Positions 11,427 to 21,599 of a stretch of DNA of 64,000 nt are shown here, one piece after another. The DNA is taken from assembly GCA_025174535.1 (NCBI GenBank), contig JALBUN010000022.1:1-64000 (forward strand). The letters are read 5' to 3'. Made by a program: the position numbers and the translations under genes. Below the pieces are notes generated by a model that saw only the letters and a program-made list of their open reading frames with translations, searched no databases and had not been told where the DNA came from. The stretch's first letter is position 1. Each line of letters opens with the position of its first letter. Source of the DNA: Cantharellus purpuraceus (Eukaryota; Basidiomycota; Agaricomycetes; Cantharellales; Hydnaceae).

Positions 11427-12589
11427 AAAGGCAGTACACACTAGTAACTTAAACAAGAGCACTAATGGCAGGACTATCGACAGACAATCTCACCCTGTAG
11501 ATTTGTAGTCATGTGAGGCAGATACTACACTCATGCCCAAAGCAGGAATATCACTACTTTGAGTGCAATTGAATACAGTTACACAACTGTAAAAGATCCT
11601 TGGACTGGTAATCAACAGTTACTGAGATAGAGGATGACACTGTATGTCACTCTAGTCACACTGGTGTGCAGAAGATGAGGTAGAATAGGTTGAATATGTT
11701 ACTATTTCAGAGGCAGAATGGCCTCCTTATATATTGTGTTTACAGGGGCTGAGTAATGCTTCTGGAATATTCTACCTATTAATAGGTGGAAACTGCACCC
11801 TCACTAATACCAGTGTCTGAGATTTTGGAGATGGAGTACGACTTAGAGAGTTAGGATTGGACTTAGGAACTAGACGTGATTCGATATTCAAACTGGGGAA
11901 TGAAGTCCCCAGTTGGGCAACTTAAATACATATTTGAAATCTAATAATAATTACTCCGGTGATGGGTCTCCAAGGCCGATGGCCTTACATGAGTATGTCC
12001 GAGTCCGATGGGGACAGATGTCTGGGTTCCTATGGTGATTGTATGGGAACCACCTTTTCCCTATCAAATTCCATTTATGCAGCACCAATGTGCTATTCTT
12101 TGCTTTTCCATTCCTAAATATCAGCATATATTTGATGCTTGTACCTGGAATGGACTTATTCAAATATTCTCTAATTTTTCATATTTTTTTTGGGAATATT
12201 CCATGCAGAACTCAGCCCAGAATCATTTATTTCTGCTGTGCTACAGTTGTGGACCCATAGGTGCCCACAAACCTTCCCACAGCTGGCTCTCCCCCTTTGG
12301 ACCAGGCATTCAGCCTGAATTCAAGCTCAGATGTCTCTGATCAATAAATATTCTCTAAGACAACCACAGCCTCTCAGGGCACTATTTTCCATGCAGATCA
12401 TCACCTGAGATGTGGCTATCCATGGCTGTTCAAACCAGTGCAGAAAACAGGGTGGATACCCTTCTTTTTGCCTGATCAGTGCCTAGTTCAGGGATCAGAT
12501 CAGCTGATGGGTGATCAGATCAGGTGATTGCCTTGGAATATTCTACCCCTTTCCATAACATTCCAGCTGTTTCCTTCTATTATTAGATA

Positions 12590-12602
12590 GAACTTTCCAG
12601 AA
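12590..12602 (+). promoter_or_regulatory. Heat-shock-element-like motif 1 in LTR B2
   Basis: GAACTTTCCAGAA: units GAA, TTC and GAA at 5-bp spacing, a perfect three-unit nGAAnnTTCnnGAAn. Also intact in B3 and B4. About 165 bp upstream of the TATA-like box. Confidence 0.55.
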
Positions 12603-12723
12603 CCATTATTCAGCTCCTGATCAGTGTTATTGCAGTCATCAGAACCTGTGATTGGCTTGGAATATTCTACCCCTTTCTTCCACCTTCCACAACCTTCCAG
12701 TAGCTTCCATCTATTAATAGGTA

Positions 12724-12736
12724 GAATATTCCAGAA
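12724..12736 (+). promoter_or_regulatory. Heat-shock-element-like motif 2 in LTR B2
   Basis: GAATATTCCAGAA: a second perfect three-unit element, 26 bp upstream of TATATAAG (12,763). It is also intact in B1. B3 and B4 have one mismatch in the middle unit. Confidence 0.55.
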
Positions 12737-13742
12737 GCATTACTCAGCCCCTGTAAATACAATATATAAGGAGGCCATTCTGCCTCTGAAATAGTAACCT
12801 ATTAAACATATCCTACCCATCTTCTGCACACCAGTGTGACTAGAGTGACATACAGTGTCATCCTCTATCTCAGTAACTGTTGATTACCAGTTCAAGGATC
12901 TTTTACAGTTGTGTAACTGTATTCAATTGCACTCAAAGTAGTGATATTCCTGCTTTGGGCATGAGTGTAGTATCTGCCTCACATGACTACAAATCTACAG
13001 GGTGAGATTGTCTGTCAATAGTCCTGCCATTAGTGCTCTTGTTTAAGTTACTAGTGTGTACTGCCTTTGCAGAGCATTAGAAGCTTGAACTCATGTGAAG
13101 CAGCTGCTAGACTACTTCACACATTGCTGTTACCCGCTTCAGAGTGCCACTGATTGGATGGTTGGATTCATCCACCTACTTCCTTTAGCCTCTAAGTGCA
13201 TTCCCCTCTTTTCAGAATATCTGGACCCCTAAGTGTCTGTGAACTCTAGACTCTGGAAGTCTTATTCATTTCTTGCTGCTAAGAAACATATTACTTTTCT
13301 GCATATAGTCTGCATTGACCAATACAAAGGATTGTAACCAAAGTACAAATGTTAAATCATTTCTGGAGTTGTGCTGCAGCAGGGTTTGATATTCTTCTCA
13401 GCTGTTCATTCACAGAATTGTGATGATTTAGAGTTTGCCCTAACACCATAATTTTGCAGGTTCCAAAACAGTGATGCTGATGCATCAATCGGAACCGGAG
13501 ACGGATGGGCGGAATCGGCAGTGACAATCAGACAGGTAGATGGAGATGTGGTGGTTTCCAAATGGAGTATAGATTTCATACGCACAGGGATCTGAGTGGA
13601 TCGGATGGGGATCTGGGCGTTAATGAATATAGTCATAACAGTATCTCTCCATTTAAGGCCGAGCCCCTGAGGCCTCATGTCCATGGATTGAATAGGTGAG
13701 ACGGTTGGGCGCAGTCAGAGTTATACTGGGGGTCTGGAGACA

Positions 13743-13750
13743 TATAAAAG
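13743..13750 (+). promoter_or_regulatory. TATA-like box upstream of antisense ORF 1
   Basis: TATAAAAG lies 60 bp upstream of an ATG at 13,803 and 98 bp upstream of the start of the long ORF (13,841). It is just inside the Gypsy, next to the 3' LTR, and correctly placed for antisense transcription. Not obvious in the second Gypsy copy. Confidence 0.35.
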
Positions 13751-13840
13751 GAGGGACATGATTGAGGTCTTATCCTCAATGATGTCAAACCCTTTGGCAA
13801 GCATGAGTGTGGCTGAGCTTGAGCAGTTGCTCTTGGCCTG

Positions 13841-15439
13841 ATGGAAGGAAGAGGAAGAGGAGCGGAAACGGAGGAGGAGGAAGCAGAATGGAGACGGAAG
13901 GAGGAGGAGGAGGTGGAATGGAGACGGAAGGAGGAGGAGGAGGTGGAACAGAGACGGAAGGAGGAGGAGGAGCAGAGGCAGAAAGAGGCTGTGGAGATGG
14001 AACGGAGAAGGAAAGAGGAGGAAGCGAAGGCTGAGAGGGCCTGCAGGGTCAAGGAACTTGCGGCTGCAATGAAGGCTGTGAGACTGAAGGAAGTGGAGGA
14101 GCAGGCACATGAGCTAGAAGCTGCCATGGAGGTAGAGGAGGAGGTGACCAGGGCAGGGGTGACCAGGGCAGGGGTGACCAGCCCAGGAAATCCGAGTGTG
14201 CCTATATGGACAGGGACCCCTGAGGTCACCATCATCTTCATTACATGGATGGAGACAACTCATCCGAAAACTGTCACTGCAGAGGACTCACTGTTATGTT
14301 CATGGGCACAGCCATTATTTGGGTTGGGTGTGGCTGAGGAAGATGAAGCAGTGGAGGCAGAGAGGGTGGAGGTGGAGGCGGATCCCGATGCCAATATGGA
14401 GCTCGATGCAAATGCGGAGCCCAAGGCAGGTGTGGATGTCAGGACGGGTGCGGAGCCAGATCCAACTTCAAATTGTTATGAGGAGATGGCTTGGGTAGCC
14501 ACAGTCGAGGCTCGCAAAAGAGCGGAGCTCTATGCCGCTACCACTAAGAAGAATCTCAATGTCGCGGTCTTTTCATTGAAGGTGTACCTGAGTGCTGATA
14601 TGGAGAGGCGGGAGGCGGATTGGAGGGTCATATGGTGCAAGGCGGAGAGTCACGTGTTGGCGACCTGTAAGAAGGAGCTGCATGTCACGAGGTTGGCAAT
14701 CCAGCGATCCGCCAAGTGTGAGATGGAGAAGGCAGTGGCAGAACAGCAGGACAAGGAGGAGGAGAGGGAATGCTTGGAGGCCACAGTGAGAAGGGGTGGA
14801 CCACCCAAGGCTCTGGCTCCAGCGGAGCCATTTGGCAGGCCCGGTGTAACTTGCAACTTGTGTCGTGATGCAGGCATGGAGTGTGTGTGGCCTACTGGCC
14901 CAACTCGCCGCCTTCGGTCCTGCGATCGTTGTTGGGGTCAGAAAGGAGGGTGTAGGATTGATGGAAAGTTCGACCTCTGGAGTCAGAGCATCAAGCCCCG
15001 ACTAGTGGTACAAGGAGGGGCAGAGAAAGAATCGGAAGGTCATCTGACCAAAAAGGGGCAGACGGAGACAGGTGCTGTGGCAGCTGGGGGTAGCAGTGTC
15101 GGATCAGAAGGGGCAATGACCGGTGCAGGTATGGGGTGCGTCTCTGTGCCCAATAGTACCATGGGCCAGCTTATTCAGCTGGTTAACCTGCAGTCAGAGC
15201 ACCTCTGGTGGATGGAGGGGTTGCTAGTGGACTTGGTGAGGATGATGAAATGGAAGGAGGTTCTGGAGGGTCAGCGGACAGCTGAGTTATGTCGGTTGTG
15301 GAAGTTCATGGCCCCTTTGGACGAGGATTCGGACATGGGGGATGAGAAAGATTGGGTGTTGGATGTAGAGAGTGATGATGAGTCGGAGACAGAGCCTGAG
15401 GTAGATAAGGGGAAGGGGAAAAGGAAACGCGATGTATAA
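13841..15439 (+). CDS. Antisense accessory ORF of Gypsy C1: coiled-coil protein with Zn2Cys6-like cluster
   Basis: Uninterrupted 532-codon frame on the strand opposite to gag-pol, between the 3' LTR and the chromodomain end. Residues about 10-50 contain three repeats of a 10-residue unit (EWRRKEEEEV), followed by a charged predicted coiled coil to about residue 100. An acidic middle follows, then a conserved segment (ELYAATTKKNLNVAVFSL). C338-x2-C341-x6-C348-x12-C361-x2-C364-x6-C371 fits the spacing of fungal Zn2Cys6 binuclear clusters, though it lacks the usual basic first loop. The C-terminus is acidic and ends KGKGKRKRDV, possibly a nuclear signal. A related frame sits in the same place and orientation in the other Gypsy (27.4-29.1 kb). 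An upstream ATG (13,803) reads MSVAELEQLLLA then TGA in another frame, and the second copy shares that TGA. Function is unknown; nucleic-acid binding or self-regulation is inferred. Confidence 0.7.
   Translation: MEGRGRGAETEEEEAEWRRKEEEEVEWRRKEEEEVEQRRKEEEEQRQKEAVEMERRRKEEEAKAERACRVKELAAAMKAVRLKEVEEQAHELEAAMEVEEEVTRAGVTRAGVTSPGNPSVPIWTGTPEVTIIFITWMETTHPKTVTAEDSLLCSWAQPLFGLGVAEEDEAVEAERVEVEADPDANMELDANAEPKAGVDVRTGAEPDPTSNCYEEMAWVATVEARKRAELYAATTKKNLNVAVFSLKVYLSADMERREADWRVIWCKAESHVLATCKKELHVTRLAIQRSAKCEMEKAVAEQQDKEEERECLEATVRRGGPPKALAPAEPFGRPGVTCNLCRDAGMECVWPTGPTRRLRSCDRCWGQKGGCRIDGKFDLWSQSIKPRLVVQGGAEKESEGHLTKKGQTETGAVAAGGSSVGSEGAMTGAGMGCVSVPNSTMGQLIQLVNLQSEHLWWMEGLLVDLVRMMKWKEVLEGQRTAELCRLWKFMAPLDEDSDMGDEKDWVLDVESDDESETEPEVDKGKGKRKRDV
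13888..13976 (+). repeat. 30-bp minisatellite inside antisense ORF 1
   Basis: About three tandem units of a GGAAGGAGGAGGAGG-rich 30-bp repeat, each encoding EWRRKEEEEV or a near variant. The equivalent part of the second copy is expanded and scrambled. Confidence 0.6.
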
Positions 15440-15593
15440 AAATAAAAATGAAAATGATTATAAATTTTGGAGCGGAGAAAAGATGAGGTGGCGTGATATT
15501 CCTTTGGGGTTTTTTGGGCAGGCTGGTAATTTTCCTTGTGACTTGTAATAAAATGACAATGCAAAATAATAGAATTAGCATTAGTAATCGAAC

Positions 15594-17078
15594 TTAAAGA
15601 TTCATAAGAGGGCCAGGTTTGTCTGGATAAGTGGAGTGAAAGTCGGAGATGGATTCGGATGCATGATCGAGTTCGGACATGGAGATCCATGAGGACTCTT
15701 CGTCAGTGCCTTCATATCCAGTCCATTTGACCAAGTACTGGAGCTTGCACTTGTATTGATGGTCAATCTTCAAGTCCAGGATCTCAGATATCTCATATTC
15801 ATTGTCTCCTTCAATGATGATCGGGGGAGGTGGGGGTTGCATGTGACCGGAGATCTTGTTTGTAGTAGCGGGTTCGAGCATTGATATATAGAAGACTGGA
15901 TGAACTGCTCAGAAGTGGTCTGGGAGGCGGAGGGTGAAGGACCTGCTGCCTGCACAAGCAATGACCTCATGGGGACCTAAGTATTTCTCGGAGAGTTTCT
16001 TTGATGGACGGGTGGTCTGGAAATGTTCGGCCTTAACGAATACTTTGTCTCCAATTTGCAGGTCCGGAGCCAGAATGTGGCGTCGGTCTGCAGAGACTTG
16101 ATATTGTTTCTGGGCATCGGAGATGGTTTCTCAGAGATGTTGGTGTAGTTGATCGAGGTCGGTTACGAATTGGTGGGCTTTGGTGGAGGCAAGTTCTTTC
16201 TCAGGGCGGACGGAGATGTTCAGATGATAGCCTTTATTAGCAAAGAACGGAGAGATGCCAGTAGTCGCATTTGGAGTGTTGTTGTAGGCAAACTCTGCGA
16301 TCAGAAGTAGATCAGCCCAGTTGTCCTGTTGATAGTTACAATAGATTTGGAGATATTGTTCCAGGGACTGATTCATTCATTCCGTTTGTCCATCTCCTTC
16401 AGGATGGTATCCGGAGGTGAAGTGAAGCTTCATGTCGAGAGCCTTTCCTAATGTGCGGAAGAAGGAGGACACGAACTCCGAGCCCCGACCAGATGTGACA
16501 TGCGATGGGACTCCATGTTTAGAGAATATGTGGAGAATGAACAATTTAGCTAGTGAGGTGGAGGTGATGGTGTCATGTGTCAGAATAAATAGTGACTGTT
16601 TAGTGAACCTGTCGACAATCACGAGTATGGTGTCATATCCAAGCGATGGGGGGAGCTTCTCTATGAAATCCATGGAGATAGAGTTCCATGGTTGCTCTGG
16701 GACTGGAAGTTGCTTAAGTGTTCCGTAGGGTTTGTGCCTTTGCAATTTTGAGTGCATACATGTGGTGCAGGAGTTACAGTAGTGTTGAATGTATTCTCGC
16801 ATTTTCAGCCATACATAGTCTCGTCGGATTAATCCTTGTGTGCGATTTTGCCTGAAATGGCCCAAGATTGGGTGATCATGATAATACTGCAAAACTTGGA
16901 GTCAGAGACCATTGGCGTTGGGGACATATATCCGGTTGTTGTGTCAGAGGTGTCCTTTGGGGTCAAGTGACCATTTCGGATCGGAAGGGTTGTCCAAGTG
17001 TTTAACTGCAACAGGATCGGATCGGAGTGATGAGCAGATGTTGGAGTGGAGTTGGTTGATGTCCATAATGGTGACAGC
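15594..17078 (-). pseudogene. Gypsy C1 integrase and chromodomain
   Basis: Reading leftward: zinc-binding HHCC region (HDHPILGHF...CNSCTTC, near 16,880-16,760), catalytic core (SMDFIEKLP; HVTSGRGSEF; HPEGDGQTE), a GPY/F-like segment (YLGPHEVIACAGSRSFTL), and a C-terminal chromodomain (YKCKLQYLVKWTGYEG). The second catalytic Asp of the D,D,E triad is Gly (TSGRGSEF instead of the usual SDRGSEF). There are in-frame stops, for example between GQTE and MNQSLEQ (16,377), where the related copy reads through. The chromodomain places it with chromoviruses, which target heterochromatin. Not functional as it stands. Confidence 0.85.
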
Positions 17079-18286
17079 TCAGAGGGTGGGAGTCATGAGG
17101 GTGGATGCTTGTAGGGACGATGCCAGCTGCTCATTAGTAAACACAGGACGAAAGTTGTGTGGGTTTACAGTGGCATAGTCGCTATTCCCCTCTTTAGGGT
17201 AGACATCCCATCGTCTAGTTAAAGTGTCAGGCTTTGCTCCAAGTCGACCTGGATGGAAACGGATAATGAGATTGAACTGAGATAGGTATTCAGACCATCG
17301 GACCTGTCTCTGGGTGAGCAGTTTTGTTGTGGAGAAGTATTCCAAGTTTTTGTGGTCAGTTATGATGTCCACCAGATCAGAGGGGCCTTCAAGGTAGTGT
17401 CTCCATATCCAGAAGGCTTCATATATGGCAAGGAGCTCTTTGTCATGGACATCATAGTTCAGTTCGGGGGGCGCAAATGTACGTGAGTGAAGAGTGATTA
17501 GATGGACTTGTCTGTCGTCCGGAGAGATGATGGACAGGATCACAGCAAGTGCATAGTTGGAGGCATCGGTCTCTAATAGGATAGGAACATCTGGAACCCA
17601 ATGAGTCAGTATTGGAGCGGAAGTAAAGGCCTTTTTCAAGGTCTCAAAGCTCTGTCTACATTTGTCAGTGAAATTCCATTGGATACCCTTCCCTAGGAAG
17701 GACTGTACGTCTTTGACTTTCCAGGGTTCTGGCCATTTCTGTATAGCTTTGATTTTGTCATCAGACATTGTCAATCCTGCCGGGGAGAGGATATAGCCTA
17801 GGTATTTGTATGGGAACTGGTTTTCCCTTAAAAAGATCTTGTTTAAAGTCCCAAAACTGTACAATTCCACTTGATGGCCTTAAAATATCTGCATATATCT
17901 GCTGCTTTCTCTTGATTCAGGGCCATTCAAATATTCTCTATTTTTTCATATTTTTTCGGGAATTTTCCATGCAGAAATGAGTCTACAAACTTATTGTTCT
18001 GCTGGGCGAAGTTTTGGGACCCACATGGACCCACAAACCTTCGCAGATGTCAGCAGCCTCAAAGTCAGCCGGAGTCACCTGGACAACTGACTCATTTTCA
18101 ATCACATGACTCATTTCAATCTCCGACTCAATCTGGTCACCACTGCCAGTAAATCCTCAATATCTTCACAACCACTGCACCTCCTGACTCCATTTTCAGT
18201 GGAGAGTTCAATAGAAGCTGTGCCTACCCATAGCTGTGCTAATCAGCCTGGGAAACGAAGTATTGACTGAGTTATTTGAGTAATGG

Positions 18287-18401
18287 TGACTCATGCAATG
18301 ACTCCTGCCATGACTCATACCATGACTCCTGTGATTACTCATACTATGACTCCTGCTCTGAGTCACACTATGACTCCATCCATGACTCATACCATGAGTC
18401 A
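18287..18401 (+). promoter_or_regulatory. 12-bp-period TGACTC/TGAGTCA array in LTR A2 (10 units)
   Basis: Cores recur at 18,287 and every 12 bp to 18,395, mixing TGACTCAT, TGACTC, TTACTC and TGAGTCA. It carries two more units than A1 and seven more than A3. Confidence 0.6.
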
Positions 18402-18631
18402 GAGCAAATCCAAGCAGCTCATTGGCTAGGAAACTTCCACCCCCTTCTCACATATTCCACTAGCTTCCAGTAGTTTCCATCTATTAATAGGTAGAAGTTT
18501 CCAGTAGTATTAGTCAGCTCCTGTAAATACAATATAAAAGGAGCCCATTCTGCCTCTGAAATAAATAACCATTTCTACCCCATCATTTGCACATCAGTGT
18601 GACTAGAGTGACATACAGTGTCATCCTCTAT

Positions 18632-19196
18632 GACGCTTATTCAGAAATACAACAAATACATATGTACAACCTATTTTCCTCAAATTTTATACAATACACT
18701 TCAATTCAAACTTATTTTCATATTTCAACATGATTCTCAAATTTTACACAATATACTAGATTAAAACATATTGTGATATTTTGGCATAATTCTCAAAAAT
18801 AATTCTTTTTTCCCCATTTAGTGGTGGCAACTCTCTTGAAGGAACATCCAAATATCATTGATTCTTTCTTATACAATACTTGTAACATAATTTGAACTAT
18901 CTTTAGTCCCCACCTGGTATTTGTATATCTAAATACCCTATATAATACCAATTATATTAATACATACATTCCTATTATATCCATGTAAATGATTATGTTC
19001 ATCTCAACCAAATATCTCATCTTTTAAAGTTTATTAAAATATAGAATATATGTTTATATTAATGAAAATTTCACACATCCGAAATCTTTTAAGATATCCA
19101 AATTGTAACTCCCTGGCTTTATGTATCATTGAAATCCTGATGTATATCTCCTATACATCAGAATATTGTATACTGACATGATTCCGAACAAGCGTC
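18632..19196 (+). mobile_element. Inverted-repeat element M1 (non-autonomous DNA transposon)
   Basis: 565 bp, AT-rich, no ORF. Ends GACGCTTATTCAGAA and TTCCGAACAAGCGTC. Flanked by TAT on both sides (18,629-18,631; 19,197-19,199), splitting LTR A2 at CCTCTAT/ATCTCAG. A subterminal hairpin, CTGATGTATATC..TATACATCAG, lies near the right end. Short inverted repeats and 3-bp AT-rich duplications suggest a Harbinger-like MITE, but no transposase is present to confirm this. Confidence 0.75.
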
Positions 19197-19941
19197 TATA
19201 TCTCAGTAACTGTTGATTGTCCAGTTCAAGGGTCGCTTACAGTTGTGTAACTGTATTCGATTGCACTCGAAGTAGTGATTGTCCTGCTTTGGGCGTGAGT
19301 GTAGTATCTACCTCGTGTGACTACGAATCTACAGGGTGAGATTGTCTGTCGATAGTCCTGCCATTAGTGCTCTTGTTTAAGTTACTAGTGTGTACTGCCT
19401 TTGCAGAGCATTAGGATCTTGAACTTGTGAAGCAGTTGCTAGACTACTTCACACATCGCTGTTACCTGCTTCAGAGTGTCACTGGTTGGACGGTCGGATT
19501 CATCCACCTACTTCCTCTAGCCTCTAAGTGCATTCCCCTCTTTTTGGAATATCTGGACCCCTAAGCGTCCGTGAACTCTAGACTCTGGAAGTCTTATTCA
19601 TTCCCTACTGCTAAGAAACGTATTACCTTCCTGCGTATCGTCTGCATTGACCATTACAACGGATTGTAACCAAAGTACAAATGTTAAATTGTTTCTGGAG
19701 TTGTGCTGCAGTAGGATTTGATATTCTTCTCAGCTGTTCATTCACGGAATTGTGGTGATTTAGAGTTTGCCCTAACACCATAATTTTGCGGGTTCCAAAA
19801 CAGTATTCAACTGAGTCGGAGTGGAATTTGCATTTGTCAGGGCAGGCGAAGAGGCCATGTTTTTGGAGATGTTGGAGTACCTCTCGGACATGTGTCTGAT
19901 GTTCTTCTTTGTTGTCCAAATATACCAAAAATGTCATCTAA

Positions 19942-20502
19942 GACGCTTGTTCAGAAATACAATAAATATGTATATACAACCTATTTTCCTCAAATTTTAC
20001 ACAATACACTTCAATTCAAACTTATTTTCATATTTCAACATGATTCTCAAACTTTACACAATATACTAGATTAAAACATATTTTGATATTTTGGCATAAT
20101 TTTCAAAAATAATTCTTTTTTTCCCCATTTAGTGGTGGCAACTCTCTTGAGGGAACATCCAAATATCATTGATTCTTTCTTATACAACACTTGTAACATA
20201 ATTTGAACTATCTTTAATCCCCACCTGGTATTTGTATATCTAAATAACCTATATAATACCAATTATATTAATACATACATTACTGTTTATATAAACAGTT
20301 ATGTTCATCTCAACCAAATGTCTTATCTTTTAAAGTTTATTAAAATATAGAATATATGTTTATATTTATGAAAATTTCACACATCTGAAATCTTTTAAGA
20401 TATCCAAATTGTAACTCCCTGGCTTTATGTATCATTGAAATTCTGATGTATATCTCATATACATCAGAATGTTGTATACTGACATGATTCTGAACAAGCG
20501 TC
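19942..20502 (+). mobile_element. Inverted-repeat element M2, inserted in the RT active-site codons
   Basis: 561 bp with perfect 15-bp terminal inverted repeats GACGCTTGTTCAGAA / TTCTGAACAAGCGTC and TAA duplication (19,939-19,941; 20,503-20,505). In the Gypsy frame (minus strand) it separates the Leu codon from the Asp-Asp codons of YLDD. Confidence 0.8.
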
Positions 20503-21599
20503 TAAGTAAATGAGGACAGTCACATCGAGGAGGTCAGTGAAGGTATCATTCATGAACCTCTGGAAGGCAGCCGGAGCATTGGTTAGTCCGAAGGGCATGA
20601 TGCACCACTCAAAAGATCCATATTGTGTGTGGAAGGTCATTTTCCATTCGTCGCCTTCTCAGATGCAGACTAGATGGTAGGCATGTTGGAGATCTATTTT
20701 GAATAGATCTTAGCCTTTCGAGGACTCTCAAGTAGGTCTGCGGTGTGGGGTATTGGGTATCGGTCTTTCTTAGTGATCTTGTTGAGTCCACAGAAGTTGA
20801 CGCACAGATGGAGTGATCCATCCTTTTTGTGGACAAATAGGACCAGAGCTCCATGGGGAGATAGGGATGGGCGGATGAAGCCCATGGCCAAGTTCTCATC
20901 TATGAATGTTTGGAGAGCCAGTAGCTCTTTTTGGGATAGCAAGTAGATAGGGCCAAGTGGAGGGGTGGAGTTGTCATCCAGTTCCATCTTGAGATTGTAT
21001 GGTCGGTGTTCTGCTAGGGAGTCGGCTTTAGACTTGCTGAACACGTCGGCGAACTCATGATACTCCTTAGGAACCATAGATAGGTCCGGTGGAGTTGATC
21101 GGGTGGAACGAGTGGCGAGGAATATTGGGTTGGAGAGGTGAACCTGGAATGTGTGAGAACCATCCAGTTTGCTTAGTCTGGCGAAGACCATAGCGTCCAC
21201 CAGTGATATAAATGGCGGGGTAGATGGAATATCTATCAGAGCGGAGTCAGCGGAGGCGGAAGATAATTTTGCACCTAAAGTTGCTGGTGACATTGGGGAT
21301 GACACAGCCTGCACTGGAGAACAGAATGTGATATGGCCCAATGCCCAGTCAATCAACAGATTGTAGCGGGTGAGCCAGTTATGTCCGAGAACCACAGAAC
21401 AGCTGGAGTCAAGTGGAGTAACATAGAATGTAAGGTTCTGGATTTCTCCAACAGAAAACGGATAGACAGATCTATAGCTCGTGAAATAACAGCATTAGTA
21501 GTGCCATCAAATAATCAGAGTGAGATTGGAGTTATGGTGTATGTATGGAGTTTAGGTAAATCAGAGAAAGAGGAATCGAGGAAACAATGAGTAGAACTG

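Larger units (their letters stand above)
12040..13470 (+). mobile_element. Solo LTR B2
   Basis: TGTATGGGAACC...GGTTCCAAAACA, 1,431 bp, flanked by GTGAT (12,035-12,039; 13,471-13,475) inside the Gypsy C1 3' LTR. It contains two perfect three-unit heat-shock-like elements and TATATAAG at 12,763. A GATCAG-rich segment at 12,470-12,530 carries a short duplication not seen in other B copies. Confidence 0.85.
11794..13640 (-). repeat. Gypsy C1 3' LTR, interrupted by LTR B2
   Basis: Plus-strand ends are TGCACCCTCACTAA and AGTCATAACA. The net length without B2 and one GTGAT copy is 411 bp, equal to the 5' LTR. The purine-rich AATGGAGAGATAC just inside (minus sense, next to 13,641) is the likely polypurine tract. 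Confidence 0.8.
17807..19802 (+). mobile_element. Solo LTR A2 carrying nested element M1
   Basis: TGTATGGGAACTGG...GGTTCCAAAACA flanked by GTATT (17,802-17,806; 19,803-19,807). Net of M1 (18,632-19,196 plus 3 bp) it is 1,428 bp. Inserted in the Gypsy RT frame between VEY and LGYI. Its bZIP-like array has ten units, two more than A1, which accounts for the 23-bp size difference. Confidence 0.85.
17079..21395 (-). pseudogene. Gypsy C1 protease-adjacent region, reverse transcriptase and RNase H, split by M2 and LTR A2
   Basis: The first part (21,395-20,503) includes MVLGHNWLTRYN after the protease, and the RT segment VHKKDGSLHLCVNFCGLNKI. The catalytic region is broken: IYL lies before M2, and DDILVYLDNKEEHQ resumes after it once the duplicated TTA is discounted, so the insertion is inside YLDD. 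At 19,803-17,806 LTR A2 splits VEYLGYILSPAG. RNase H follows (ILLETDASNYALAVIL; LLAIYEAFWIWRHYLEG) to a stop at 17,079. Two large insertions in the catalytic domain make it dead. Confidence 0.85.

Noticed and set aside
13675..14241. Long Ser/Leu-rich minus-strand frames opposite antisense ORF 1 (and 27,285-27,823)
   Set aside because: They are the complement of the GAG/GGA-rich coding repeats, with no conserved motif; shadows of the plus-strand ORF.
17807..19802. LTR A2 considered as part of the Gypsy element's own structure
   Set aside because: A clean GTATT duplication and in-frame continuity of the RT after removal show it is a separate insertion.
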